Under the pieces are notes generated by a model. The model saw nothing but the letters and a program-made list of their open reading frames with translations. It was not told the origin of the DNA and made no database searches. Of a stretch of 64,000 nucleotides of DNA, positions 1 through 9,450 are shown piece after piece (the first letter of the stretch is position 1; the number at the start of each line of letters is the position of its first letter). The DNA lies in NCBI RefSeq assembly GCF_000427405.1, contig NZ_KE386491.1, positions 4,597,812 through 4,661,811 on the forward strand, in the 5' to 3' direction. Position numbers and translations under genes: made by a program. Source of the DNA: Flectobacillus major DSM 103 (GTDB taxonomy: Bacteria > Bacteroidota > Bacteroidia > Cytophagales > Spirosomataceae).

Positions 1-1824
1 GGCCAAAGCATAAATACCAGGAACTACCAAACCACCTTGTGTACTTGCATAAACACTGTTTACTTGAGTTCTACGAAGGTTGGCACCAATCATACCTTTT
101 ACGTTGAAATCTTCAGAAAGGTCTTTGTGGATATTAGCAAAAAGGTCATAGTTCAATTCTCTGAAAGTACGGTCATAACGAGAGTATTTTGCAGTACCGT
201 CGTTGTTGATAGAACCTACAGCAACACGTTCTTCTTGAGATTCTGTATAGGTATCCATCGAAATACGACCCAATACATCAATATCATTAGTGATTTTGTA
301 GTTCAATGCCACATTACCAAACAAACGGTTTCTCCAGTCAGTTTCGTAGTTGTTGGCACGTTGCCAGTAAGGGTTATCCCAATAAATTGGTTTCAAATCT
401 GTAGGGTCAGCCCAGTTCCAAGTAATGTTTTTGCCAGTTCTGTCAAATGCCGATTTCAAATCCAAGATGTCAACGTTTGTTTGATACCATTGACGGAAGC
501 TAGACATAATGTTGTCTGAATAACCATTGCTATAACGACCTTTAGCATCTTGACGAGCAAAGTTGATATTAGTAGTAACCGTCAATTTTTTGTTGAAATC
601 ATGTGAACCAGAGAACGAGAAATTGTTTTTCTGGATACTACTGTTTGGCATAATACCTTTTTGATCGAAACGTGTGTAAGAAACACGGAAAGTACCGTTT
701 TCGCCACCGCCGTCGATAGAGATGTTACCATTGAAGGTTTGAGCATCATTGAAGAACTTAGCAGGGGTATTTTGAGCGGCAGTCCAAGGGCTAGACTTGC
801 CATATAAAGGAGAAGATGGGTCAAAAGAACGCCAGTCATAAACTTGTTTTGAAGCATCGAATTTAGCACCCCAAGACGCATCCTCAGACGTAGGAACTAC
901 CAAGTCATCTTTACCGTCGCCGTTGATGTCACGATACAAAAATTGTCCTGTAGGGTCTTCATAATACAAACCATAACCACCACCATATTGGTTTTGGTAT
1001 TTAGGGAAAGTACTTTTGTCGATAGAACCTACCGTGTAACCCATACCCACCGAAACACCTAATCCTTGATTTTTTCTACCTTTTTTAGTAGTAATCATAA
1101 CTACACCATTGGCAGCTCTTGAACCGTAAAGTGCAGTTGAAGCAGCACCTTTCAATACGTTGATAGACTCAATGTCGTCTGGGTTAATATCTGAAGCAGC
1201 ATTACCGTAGTCATAACCACCACCACCTTGGGCTGTCGACGAGCTTGTCGTGTTTGAGTTGTCGATAGGTACACCATCCACTACAAACAAAGCTTGGTTG
1301 TTACCAGTCAAAGATTTGAAACCACGTACAACAATGTTTGTTGAAGCACCCATGTTGTTATTACGTTTGATTTCAACCCCCGATACTTTACCCGACAATG
1401 AGTTGATAAAGTTACTTTCTTTGGCAGTACTCACTTGGTCTCCTTTTACTTCTTGTGAGGCATAACCCAATGATTTTTTATCACGAGAAATACCCAAAGC
1501 TGTTACTACTACCTCCGAAAGAGTAGATGTACTAGGTACAAGTTTAATATCAATTACTGTTTGGTTACCAATACTTACTGTTTGAGGAGTGAAACCAACC
1601 GAAGAAAATATTAATGATACGCCATTAGCAACCGATAAGCGGTAAGAACCATCGGCCGAAGAAGTTGTTCCTTTTGAAGTTCCTTTTACCGAAATACTTA
1701 CACCTGGGATAGGAGTGCCATCGTCAGACGATGTAACTTTCCCTGTAATTTGCCTGTCTTGAGCAAATGTGTTACCAAACTGAGCCAATAAAAGCAAAGT
1801 GGTAAGCAGTAGGAGTTTTCTCAT
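1..1824 (-). CDS. SusC/RagA-type TonB-linked outer-membrane receptor (C-terminus beyond window)
   Basis: The reading frame runs open from ATG at 1824 to the first base of the window, giving 608 residues of a protein that usually has about 1000. It starts with a signal peptide (MRKLLLLTTLLLL, cleavage near FAQ), followed by a CarboxypepD_reg-like domain (about residues 24-98) with the typical GVSISVKGT pattern. A TonB-dependent plug follows, with the SusC-family segment LYGSRAANGVVMITTKKG near residue 235, then the first barrel strands. Family members import glycans or peptides with a SusD-type lipoprotein, whose gene would normally lie just downstream, here outside the window. Substrate cannot be told. 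The opposite-strand open frames here are shadows. Confidence 0.95.
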   Translation of the reverse strand, partial: MRKLLLLTTLLLLAQFGNTFAQDRQITGKVTSSDDGTPIPGVSISVKGTSKGTTSSADGSYRLSVANGVSLIFSSVGFTPQTVSIGNQTVIDIKLVPSTSTLSEVVVTALGISRDKKSLGYASQEVKGDQVSTAKESNFINSLSGKVSGVEIKRNNNMGASTNIVVRGFKSLTGNNQALFVVDGVPIDNSNTTSSSTAQGGGGYDYGNAASDINPDDIESINVLKGAASTALYGSRAANGVVMITTKKGRKNQGLGVSVGMGYTVGSIDKSTFPKYQNQYGGGYGLYYEDPTGQFLYRDINGDGKDDLVVPTSEDASWGAKFDASKQVYDWRSFDPSSPLYGKSSPWTAAQNTPAKFFNDAQTFNGNISIDGGGENGTFRVSYTRFDQKGIMPNSSIQKNNFSFSGSHDFNKKLTVTTNINFARQDAKGRYSNGYSDNIMSSFRQWYQTNVDILDLKSAFDRTGKNITWNWADPTDLKPIYWDNPYWQRANNYETDWRNRLFGNVALNYKITNDIDVLGRISMDTYTESQEERVAVGSINNDGTAKYSRYDRTFRELNYDLFANIHKDLSEDFNVKGMIGANLRRTQVNSVYASTQGGLVVPGIYALA

Positions 1825-2226
1825 ATTTGTATTGATTTATATTGATTATGAAATTAAAAAATGCACAAGTATATATCTCCAAATAATACAGTGGAGACGA
1901 TCAATCATTATATTCTTGAATTCTAAAGTATATACTAGAGCCATTGGGTTTTATACAACTCAATGTCCTTGACTTCTGTATTATACTGTTATATGTGGTG
2001 GTTAAGAGGAAAACCTAAGAAATCGCTAGGTTAGGCTTTCTGACATGTAATAAAATAAATAGTTAATTAAACTATGCAATCGAGCATAGCAAAGCGATTG
2101 AATGTACTTCTGGTAAAAAATGAGAGGTTAGTTATAGTGTTGTTAGAAAAAGAATGTACAACTCTTTTGGAAAAAATAGTAAGAACGTTAATAAAAGTAT
2201 CTAGATTTATCATAATTGGATATTAA
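1825..2226 (-). other. Long non-coding leader/promoter region of the SusC-type gene
   Basis: About 400 bases without a credible gene lie between the SusC-type start and the terminator of the upstream gene. A -7-like element TATACTTG (one mismatch to TAnnTTTG) reads on the minus strand at 1873-1866, 42 bases before the ATG. The remainder is AT-rich and I see no clear operator in it. Its length leaves room for regulation by an anti-sigma/ECF pair or a small RNA, but nothing in the sequence proves this. Confidence 0.4.
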
Positions 2227-2265
2227 ATTTTACAAATGAAAATAGTACGTTTTCATTTGTAAAAT
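2227..2265 (-). terminator. Long AT-rich hairpin downstream of adenine deaminase
   Basis: Two 16-base arms (2227-2242 and 2250-2265) are perfect inverted repeats around the 7-base loop TAGTACG. The hairpin begins 30 bases after the stop codon of the adenine deaminase gene on the minus strand and probably ends that transcript. It is very AT-rich and its trailing T run is short. Confidence 0.6.
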
Positions 2266-2294
2266 AGATTGTTTTAAGTTTTATCGACGAAGTA

Positions 2295-3941
2295 TTATAC
2301 TATCAAATCTGTAATTTCAAACTTCTCGCCATCGAATAATCCGAGGTCGGAAAGCTTTAAATTAGGAATCACCAAAAGGGCCATAAACGAAAGACTCATA
2401 AAGGGAGATTTCAGTTTTGTTCCTAATTCTTTTGCAAATTTATCAATTTCCGAATAATTATTTGCTATATCATAGCCATTTTCTCCAGACATTAATCCTG
2501 CTATTGGTAAAGGTAGTACCCTCGATACACCATCACTTGACACCGCCGATACCCCTCCTTGTACTTCAATTATTAGGTTTACGGCATCACAAATTGCCTT
2601 TTCGTCGATACCAACAGCTACAATATTATGCGAATCATGAGCCACAGATGAGGCAATTGCTCCATTTTTTAGGCCGAAATTTTTTATAAAACCAATAGCT
2701 GGTTGGGCATTTTTATAGCGATTTACTACTACAATTTTCAAAATATCGTGTTCAAGGTCTGATATAATACGTCCATTTTCTACTTTTGCCTCATGTTCTG
2801 ATTTCAAAGTTATTAACTGTCCGTCCAAAACTTCTATGACTTTAATCAGGTTTTTTGAAGATTCTGGTGCTGCAACTTCAAATTCTTGTGGCTCTTTGAG
2901 ATTGCAACAAAATTGATTAACAATTTTGCTTGATAGGTTCGGAATAAAGGTTTGTCCAGCCTCGGCTATTTTCTCGCCATTGAGGTAAGTACTCAATACA
3001 TTAAAGTCTTCCAAATTATCAATCATAATAAAATCGGCAGGGTCATTTTTTCTGAGTAAACCTACGGGCAAATTGTAATGTACAATAGGGTTTACACTGG
3101 CTACTTGTAAGATTTCAAATAGCAAATCAGGAAACAGTGCCAAAGCTCTTTTTACCAGCTGATTGATGTGTCCTTCTACCAAATTATCGGGGTGTTTGTC
3201 GTCTGAACAAAACATCATATTTGGATAATGTTCAGGCAAAAGGCCAATCAGAGCATCGAAATTTTTGGCAGCCGAGCCTTCTCGAATCAAAATTTTCATA
3301 CCAAAATGTAGCTTATCCAAAGCCTCTTCGGCCGTAAAACACTCGTGGTCGGTTTGGCAACCCGCCTGAATATAGCGGAAAGCCTGTTCGCCTCGTAGGC
3401 CAGGTGCATGGCCATCTACAGGTTTATTAAACTGCTGTGCTAAGGCAATTTTGGCCAACATATCGGGGTCGCCGTTCAATACCCCTGGAAAATTCATCAC
3501 TTCGGCCAGATAGCCTACTTCGGGGTATTGTTCAAAAAGATATTGTATATCGTTGGGAGTAATAACCGCCCCTGCTGTTTCAAAAGTAGTAGCAGGTACA
3601 CACGAAGGGGCCCCAAAACAAAACTTAAATGGTGTTTTTCGAGCATTTTCGATCATGTATTCTACCCCTTGTACACCCAAAACATTACCAATTTCATGAG
3701 GGTCCGACACCGTTGCTACAGTTCCGTGTACAACCGCCAATCTGGCAAATTGTACAGGCGTAAGCATCGAGCTTTCAATATGTACGTGAGCATCTACAAA
3801 ACCCGACAAAATATAAGGGGTATTGTTCTGAGGTGTTTCTGACAAAATGGTTATATCGGTAATAATTCCTGCATCAATGGTAATTTGACCAAAATTGATT
3901 TTTTTTTCGAGAATGTTGATGATGTTTGCTAAAACCTGCAT
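2295..3941 (-). CDS. ade: Adenine deaminase
   Basis: The 548-residue product deaminates adenine to hypoxanthine in purine salvage (EC 3.5.4.2), in the cytoplasm. It belongs to the amidohydrolase superfamily: the metal-binding HxH lies in DAHVHIESS (residues 50-58), and the AdeC-type segment ATVSDPHEIGNVLG follows at about 76-89. Further metal/active-site motifs are DGHAPGL, TDHECF and SDDKHPD. The C-terminal domain has the VAHDSHNIVAVG and LPIAGLMSG segments specific to adenine deaminases, which separates it from dihydroorotases. Length fits the family (540-600). It is transcribed divergently from cmk and ends in a hairpin at 2227-2265. Confidence 0.94.
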   Translation of the reverse strand: MQVLANIINILEKKINFGQITIDAGIITDITILSETPQNNTPYILSGFVDAHVHIESSMLTPVQFARLAVVHGTVATVSDPHEIGNVLGVQGVEYMIENARKTPFKFCFGAPSCVPATTFETAGAVITPNDIQYLFEQYPEVGYLAEVMNFPGVLNGDPDMLAKIALAQQFNKPVDGHAPGLRGEQAFRYIQAGCQTDHECFTAEEALDKLHFGMKILIREGSAAKNFDALIGLLPEHYPNMMFCSDDKHPDNLVEGHINQLVKRALALFPDLLFEILQVASVNPIVHYNLPVGLLRKNDPADFIMIDNLEDFNVLSTYLNGEKIAEAGQTFIPNLSSKIVNQFCCNLKEPQEFEVAAPESSKNLIKVIEVLDGQLITLKSEHEAKVENGRIISDLEHDILKIVVVNRYKNAQPAIGFIKNFGLKNGAIASSVAHDSHNIVAVGIDEKAICDAVNLIIEVQGGVSAVSSDGVSRVLPLPIAGLMSGENGYDIANNYSEIDKFAKELGTKLKSPFMSLSFMALLVIPNLKLSDLGLFDGEKFEITDLIV

Positions 3942-4027
3942 AAAAGTACTTGTTTGATTGTCAGATATTTGTTTTCTTTAACTACTGAATCCTATTTGAT
4001 TGACTCTTAACTCTGCCTCAAGTTACT

Positions 4028-4035
4028 TATCTTTG
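4028..4035 (+). promoter_or_regulatory. -7 promoter element of cmk
   Basis: TATCTTTG matches the Bacteroidota -7 consensus TAnnTTTG exactly and ends 18 bases before the cmk start codon. No good TTG -33 element is seen at the usual 19-23 base spacing. It lies in the 111-base region shared with the divergent adenine deaminase gene. Confidence 0.6.
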
Positions 4036-4052
4036 CACAAAATATCTATTCA

Positions 4053-4736
4053 ATGAAGAAAATCATTATTGCTCTCGACGGTTATTCTAGTTGTGGAAAA
4101 AGCACAACAGCCAAACGTGTTGCCGCTAAATTAGGTTATGCTTTTATAGACACAGGTGCTATGTATAGGGCTGTGAGCCTGTACTTTCATGAACACCATA
4201 TCACCCTAACGAATCCTAAAGAAGTAGAAAAAGCTTTGTCCGAGATTCATATTACGTTCCATTTCAACGAGCAGCGGGGGGCAAGCGATGTTTACCTCAA
4301 TGGCCTGAATGTAGAGGAGGAAATCCGTAAAATGTATATTTCGCAAATGGTGAGCGAGGTGAGTGCTATTACCGTTGTAAGAAAAGCAATGGTAGCCCAA
4401 CAACAAAAAATGGCCAAAAACCGTGGTGTGGTAATGGACGGACGCGATATTGGAACAAAGGTGTTTCCTGATGCCGAAGTAAAAGTATTCATGACTGCCG
4501 ACCCCGTAATCAGAGCCGAACGTCGCCAATTGGAGCTTTTGCAAAAAGGTGAAATGGTAGATTTGAACGAAATTCTCGAAAACCTCAAAAAAAGAGATAT
4601 TATCGATTCTACCCGTGAGGAAGGCCCATTGGTACAGGCCGAAGACGCTGTATTGATGGATACCTCTTTTATGACCCTAGAAGAGCAAGTGGCTTTTGTA
4701 GTACAGTTGCACGATGCCAAAATAGCTTTACTATAG
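4053..4736 (+). CDS. cmk: Cytidylate kinase
   Basis: This 227-residue cytoplasmic enzyme phosphorylates CMP and dCMP with ATP (EC 2.7.4.25). The P-loop is GYSSCGKST (residues 10-18). DTGAMYRA (33-40) is the NMP-binding signature of this family, and GRDIGTKVFPDA (130-141) is the second conserved block. The LID-like segment with RRQLELLQKG follows. Length is normal. The gene stands alone with its own TAnnTTTG promoter and is followed by a 116-base gap before an unrelated oxidoreductase gene. Confidence 0.96.
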   Translation: MKKIIIALDGYSSCGKSTTAKRVAAKLGYAFIDTGAMYRAVSLYFHEHHITLTNPKEVEKALSEIHITFHFNEQRGASDVYLNGLNVEEEIRKMYISQMVSEVSAITVVRKAMVAQQQKMAKNRGVVMDGRDIGTKVFPDAEVKVFMTADPVIRAERRQLELLQKGEMVDLNEILENLKKRDIIDSTREEGPLVQAEDAVLMDTSFMTLEEQVAFVVQLHDAKIALL

Positions 4737-4852
4737 TATAAAGCAGGTTACTGGATATTTTACAAAACAGGTATACCTAGTGGGTTATATCCTTTGTGTA
4801 ATTGTCCAGTAATCAGTGTTGGCTTATTAACTTAAATCAGTAACATAGTTGA

Positions 4853-5944
4853 ATGATTGAGAAAAAAACGGATTATCTTATTGTTGGACAAGGCTTGGCT
4901 GGTTCTGTACTGGCGTATGCCTTGATGCAAGCCAAGCAAAGCGTATATGTACTAGATGCCCATTTGTTGCCATCGTCATCGAAGGTGGCTGCAGGTATTT
5001 ATAATCCCGTAACAGGGCGTAAATTAGTAAAAACATGGAAGGCCGATACGCTTTTCCCTTTTCTCGAAACCTATTACGCTGCTCTCGAAAAAGAATTAGG
5101 TGCGTCGTTTTTTCATCCAACCCCCATGTATCGCCCCTTTCCTAATCAGGCTATCAAAGATTTCTTGACTCAGCCCGAAGCCCAAAATACTTTTGGCGAT
5201 TTTGGTACGGTGAGCTTGCCCAGCCAAATGCACCAAGGTATTGTAAAAAACGAATTAGGAGGTATTACAACAAAACATTCTGGATGGGTTAATTTACCTG
5301 TTTTGCTAGAAGCTTTCCAAGCTTTTTTTACTCAAAAAGAAGTTTTACTTCAACATTCTTTCAACATTGCTGGTTTAGATATAAATCATCAGCAATATAG
5401 GATTGATGAAAACCAATCTATCAACTTTCAAAAAATTATTTTTTGTGAAGGTTTTTACGGAAAAGATAATCCTTTCTTTGCTTGGTTGCCATTTAGCCCT
5501 GTAAAAGGAGAGGTTTTAACCATTCAATTTAACGAAACCATAGGGCTAAAAGAAATTATCAATCAAGGTGCTTTTGTGGTGCCTCTAACCAGCCATACTT
5601 GTCGGCTAGGGGCTACCTACAGCTGGCATCAGCTAGACTGGACCCCAACAGAAAAAGGGCGAGAAGAATTGCTAGACAAATATGATAAACTGATGATTCC
5701 GAGGGTATCGGTGCTGAATCATTTGGCTGGGGTACGTCCTGCTACACAAGACCGCCGCCCCTTTCTAGGCGTTCATCCATCAGTGGGTAGTGTCGGTATT
5801 TTTAATGGCTTAGGCTCAAAAGGCGTTTCTTTAGCACCCTATTTAGCCCAACATTTTGTAGATTTCCTTGTGAATGAAAAAGAACTTGACAACGAAGTCA
5901 ATATAAATCGTTTCGCTTCGTTATATTTAGGCCGTGAGAAATAA
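4853..5944 (+). CDS. FAD-dependent oxidoreductase of the DAO family
   Basis: The 363-residue protein has an N-terminal Rossmann dinucleotide-binding fold: DYLIVGQGLAGSVLA carries GxGxxG at residues 12-17. A D-amino-acid-oxidase-like architecture follows, with the FAD/substrate segment PVKGEVLTI in the middle and the C-terminal NGLGSKGVSLAPYLA block that contacts FAD. No membrane segment or signal peptide is seen, so it should be cytoplasmic. DAO-family relatives oxidise glycine, sarcosine or a modified tRNA base (MnmC C-domain); the substrate here is not deducible. It sits alone between cmk and an outer-membrane protein gene, in the same direction. Confidence 0.85.
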   Translation: MIEKKTDYLIVGQGLAGSVLAYALMQAKQSVYVLDAHLLPSSSKVAAGIYNPVTGRKLVKTWKADTLFPFLETYYAALEKELGASFFHPTPMYRPFPNQAIKDFLTQPEAQNTFGDFGTVSLPSQMHQGIVKNELGGITTKHSGWVNLPVLLEAFQAFFTQKEVLLQHSFNIAGLDINHQQYRIDENQSINFQKIIFCEGFYGKDNPFFAWLPFSPVKGEVLTIQFNETIGLKEIINQGAFVVPLTSHTCRLGATYSWHQLDWTPTEKGREELLDKYDKLMIPRVSVLNHLAGVRPATQDRRPFLGVHPSVGSVGIFNGLGSKGVSLAPYLAQHFVDFLVNEKELDNEVNINRFASLYLGREK

Positions 5945-6048
5945 GATATGAGTTTCTGGCTCGCTCGCTAACTTATATATAGCTTGTCTTGAGGCTTTTT
6001 AGCACCTTGTTTATATCTTATGGCTCTTCGCTCAAAGCTTAAAGAACA

Positions 6049-9000
6049 ATGAAAAAACTCTTACTGATACTATTTTTGGTAGCGTCTTATTTCGCCAAAG
6101 CTCAAACTACGTTTCCGACCCAAGAGCCTTTTGGTAAAAACCGAATTCAATATAGACCATTTAATTGGAGGGTATTGAGTACCCAAAACTTTGAGGTGTA
6201 TTATTATGAAGGCGGCCAACAAACTGCTACTTTGGCGATTCAAATGGCCGAATCGGAGTTTGATAAAATTACCGATATATTGGGCTATTCTCCTTTTGGA
6301 CGTACCAAAATTTTTGTCTATAATGCCACTCAAGACCTCAACCAAAGCAATGTTGGTTTGAATCTTTCAAGCGAAAAAGAAATTCGGGACGAAAATCTTT
6401 CTAAATCAAGAATAGAAATAGCCTATTCGGGCAATGCTACGGCTTTTAGAAAAGACCTCACCCGCGAAATTGCAAGGGTATTTGTGCATGATATGTTGTA
6501 TGGTGGTAGTATTAAAGAATCTCTCCAAAACTCATTGCTATTGAGTGTACCCGAATGGTTTGTTAATGGTATTACCAATTATATTGCAGAGGGCTGGAGT
6601 ACCGAAATGGATTCTTATATGACCGATGCCCTACTCAATAAATACCTCAAACGACCGAATCAGGTAGCAGGTCAAGAAGCTGCATTGGTTGGACAAGCTA
6701 TCTGGAATTATATTGCCGAAAGATACGGTCGAGACAATATTTCTAATATCCTTAATCTTACTCGTATTATCAGAAATGAACAAACGTCTATTTCAAGTAC
6801 TTTAGGAATGCCTTTTAGTAGATTTTTGAAAGAGTGGCGTGAGTTTTACTTAACCAATACTGAACAAATCAATTCGGCATATACTATTCCGAAGTTTGAT
6901 TTTAAAATTGCAGAATCGAAAATCAATAGCACTTCTCGTGTCAATAAGTTTAGAATTAGTCCAGATGGTGCATTTGTGGCTTATTCTAGAAATGAGCTAG
7001 GACGTGCCAGTGTTGAAATTGTAAACCTAAAAACGAAGGCTTCTGAAACACTGCTTATTTCGGGCTATAGAACACTCAACCAATCTGTTGATAACAATAC
7101 ACCGCTGGTTTCTTGGACAAAGGGAGGCTCGTTGGCGGTTATTTTTGAAGACAGAGGTGATGTTATGTTATATCTTTTCTCGAATATTACCGAAAAAGAT
7201 TTGACGGGGTCTCTCCAAACCAAGCGGATCCTCAAAAACTTTGATCAAATCAATGACTTTGATATTTCTGACAGTGGTACAAGTATTGTATTCAGTGCTC
7301 AAAGCAAAGGACAAAATGATTTATTCCTTTTCGATATTTCAAGAGCCGCTCTAACACAACTTACCAATGACTATTACGACGACCTAAGTCCACAGTTTGT
7401 AGGCTCGGCAGGTAAGGTGATTTTTGTTTCTAATAGATTAAAAGACTCATTAGAAACCGATAAAGGAAGCTACAAAACGCTAAATAATACTTTCAATCTG
7501 TTTTTGCACGAAGGAAAGCCTAAATCAGAAACTGTAAAACGCTTGGTAGACTCGTTGGGTAGTATATCGCGGCCAATCGTTGCCGATGCCAATACCGTTT
7601 ATTTTATTAGCGACGAAAAAGGAATCAAGAATATTTATAAACTCAATGCTGGAGACAATTCGGCTAATCAGGTTACTAATTTTAGGGGCGATATTGCAGA
7701 TTTTGATTATAGTATAGCTACCAATAGTTTGGTATACCGTTTTTTTGAAAATAACAATGACATTTTGGTATATCAGAAAAATGCTGATTTGAGTATCAAA
7801 GGTAATGTGCCTTATACCAATAGAAATGTCAAATTGTTTGGGGTTCAGCAAATACAAAATAAAGAAAGCCATAAAGAAGCAAAAGCACCTGTCAAAGAAG
7901 CTCCTAAAGAAGTGGCTGCTGCTCCTTCAATAGTATTAGAGCCTGGCGAAGTAGATACTGAAAATTATCAGTTTGAAGAAGGTGCAACAGCCAAAAGCTC
8001 GACCACCGATAAAAAGAACGAAAAAAGAACAAGAGCCGATAAAATTATTTTGTCGAAACAATCTCGAAAAGATAATATCAAAATCAAAGGGCCTACCGAT
8101 TACAATAATGCTTTTGTGGTAAATGGTACCGAAACCGACTTTGTTGTAGACCCACTACCCCAACGTGGATTTGGCTTGAAGGCAAGTTTGAATATGAATG
8201 ATTTGTTAGAAAATCATTTATTAAAAACAGGTATTTTTATTACCCCGAATCTCAAGAACTCAGATTTGTGGGCTGAGTATTCGTATTTGGCCAAAAAAAT
8301 AGACTACTCTGTTCGATTCGACAGAAGGTCGGTAAGTGAAGATGGCGAGATTATAGATACCAAGTACCGCTTGAATAAATTGTCATTTACGGCTTCATAT
8401 CCGTTCAACGCCAATGCCCGACTAACGGTAACACCATCGTTTACCACAACCCGCTATTATGAGTTTAATCTCAATCAGAGTACAACAGCTCCTTATCTGC
8501 CTACCATCAATGCTGATTATCTAGGAGCTCGTGCCGAATTTGTTTACGATAACACGATTAGTCATGGTATCAATCAACTCGAAGGTACACGTTTCAAAGT
8601 ACGTTTTGACCATTATACGGGTGTTACTTCAGCCTCTGATGGCTTTGAAAAAGTAAGCATTGATTTTCGCCATTATATCCGATTGGGGAAAGGTACTATT
8701 CTTGCATTTAGAGGAGCAGGAGGGCATTCGTTTGGCAATGCACCCAAAGCCACTATTATGGGAGGTATGGACAACTGGCTAGATTGTAAGTATGAAGAAA
8801 CCAATAGCAAAAGTAATCCATTTACATCGTCGTCGATTACTCGTGATTTGTTGTTCTTAGACTATGCTACGCCTTTGCGTGGGTTCAATATCAATAAAAT
8901 ATCAGGAACATCTTATATGTCGTTTAATGCCGAGGTTCGCTTCCCGATTGCTAAGTATTTATATTCAGGGCCGATTTATTCTAATTTCTTTAAAAACTTA

Positions 9001-9300
9001 CAGCTAACAGGCTTTACCGATATTGGTACAGCTTGGACAGGCACTGGCCCTTTTTCAAGAAGAAATGCTTTTAATACCTATGTTTTACCTAACCTGACAG
9101 AAGAACAGATAGCCAAAGGAGAAAATATTCCTTTCAAAGCTACCATTACCGACTTCCGAAGCCCATTCTTATTGGGTTATGGAGCTGGTGTTAGAACCAC
9201 AATTTTAGGTTATTTTGTGAAGTTTGATATAGCTTGGGGGCTAGAAAACAAAGAAATCAAGAGTCCTATTTCTTACCTAACCTTAGGGTATGATTTTTAG
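6049..9300 (+). CDS. Outer-membrane protein: degenerate peptidase-MA-like domain, TolB-type propeller and Omp85-like barrel
   Basis: The 1083-residue protein starts with a signal peptide (cleavage near AKAQ, residue 19). Residues about 40-280 resemble the peptidase MA fold, with PEWFVNGITNYIAEGWS at 168-184. REIAR (139-143) stands where HExxH is expected, so this part is probably not catalytic. Residues about 290-600 hold PD40/TolB-like propeller repeats such as DISDSGTSIVFSAQSKGQND and DLSPQFV. A Lys/Glu-rich linker (610-680) leads to a C-terminal barrel ending in the aromatic TLGYDF, as in Omp85/surface-antigen proteins. It probably sits in the outer membrane with the propeller in the periplasm. 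Role unknown. A strong terminator follows. Confidence 0.8.
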   Translation: MKKLLLILFLVASYFAKAQTTFPTQEPFGKNRIQYRPFNWRVLSTQNFEVYYYEGGQQTATLAIQMAESEFDKITDILGYSPFGRTKIFVYNATQDLNQSNVGLNLSSEKEIRDENLSKSRIEIAYSGNATAFRKDLTREIARVFVHDMLYGGSIKESLQNSLLLSVPEWFVNGITNYIAEGWSTEMDSYMTDALLNKYLKRPNQVAGQEAALVGQAIWNYIAERYGRDNISNILNLTRIIRNEQTSISSTLGMPFSRFLKEWREFYLTNTEQINSAYTIPKFDFKIAESKINSTSRVNKFRISPDGAFVAYSRNELGRASVEIVNLKTKASETLLISGYRTLNQSVDNNTPLVSWTKGGSLAVIFEDRGDVMLYLFSNITEKDLTGSLQTKRILKNFDQINDFDISDSGTSIVFSAQSKGQNDLFLFDISRAALTQLTNDYYDDLSPQFVGSAGKVIFVSNRLKDSLETDKGSYKTLNNTFNLFLHEGKPKSETVKRLVDSLGSISRPIVADANTVYFISDEKGIKNIYKLNAGDNSANQVTNFRGDIADFDYSIATNSLVYRFFENNNDILVYQKNADLSIKGNVPYTNRNVKLFGVQQIQNKESHKEAKAPVKEAPKEVAAAPSIVLEPGEVDTENYQFEEGATAKSSTTDKKNEKRTRADKIILSKQSRKDNIKIKGPTDYNNAFVVNGTETDFVVDPLPQRGFGLKASLNMNDLLENHLLKTGIFITPNLKNSDLWAEYSYLAKKIDYSVRFDRRSVSEDGEIIDTKYRLNKLSFTASYPFNANARLTVTPSFTTTRYYEFNLNQSTTAPYLPTINADYLGARAEFVYDNTISHGINQLEGTRFKVRFDHYTGVTSASDGFEKVSIDFRHYIRLGKGTILAFRGAGGHSFGNAPKATIMGGMDNWLDCKYEETNSKSNPFTSSSITRDLLFLDYATPLRGFNINKISGTSYMSFNAEVRFPIAKYLYSGPIYSNFFKNLQLTGFTDIGTAWTGTGPFSRRNAFNTYVLPNLTEEQIAKGENIPFKATITDFRSPFLLGYGAGVRTTILGYFVKFDIAWGLENKEIKSPISYLTLGYDF

Positions 9301-9318
9301 GGTTATCGTTATAGGTAC

Positions 9319-9353
9319 AATCCCTTTCAGGTTACTGAAAGGGATTTTTTTTG
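9319..9353 (+). terminator. Rho-independent terminator
   Basis: A 12-base perfect stem (9319-9330 with 9335-9346) around loop GTTA is followed by a run of T residues. It lies 19 bases after the stop codon of the large outer-membrane protein gene. Confidence 0.92.
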
Positions 9354-9420
9354 TACTATAAATAACTCAATACCCCTTTTCTTAGTAGCGGTATATTTCA
9401 TCAATATTATAATTTTCAGC

Positions 9421-9428
9421 TACCTTTG
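9421..9428 (+). promoter_or_regulatory. -7 promoter element of the CotH gene
   Basis: TACCTTTG matches TAnnTTTG exactly and ends 23 bases before the ATG at 9451. A TTTC at 9396-9399, 21 bases upstream, could serve as an imperfect -33 element. Confidence 0.6.
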
Positions 9429-9450
9429 TCTATACTTATTTCTAAAAACT

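Noticed and set aside
37-519. Plus-strand open frame inside the SusC-type gene
   Set aside because: It is the reverse of a continuous, family-typical receptor frame that runs across 1-1824 on the minus strand.
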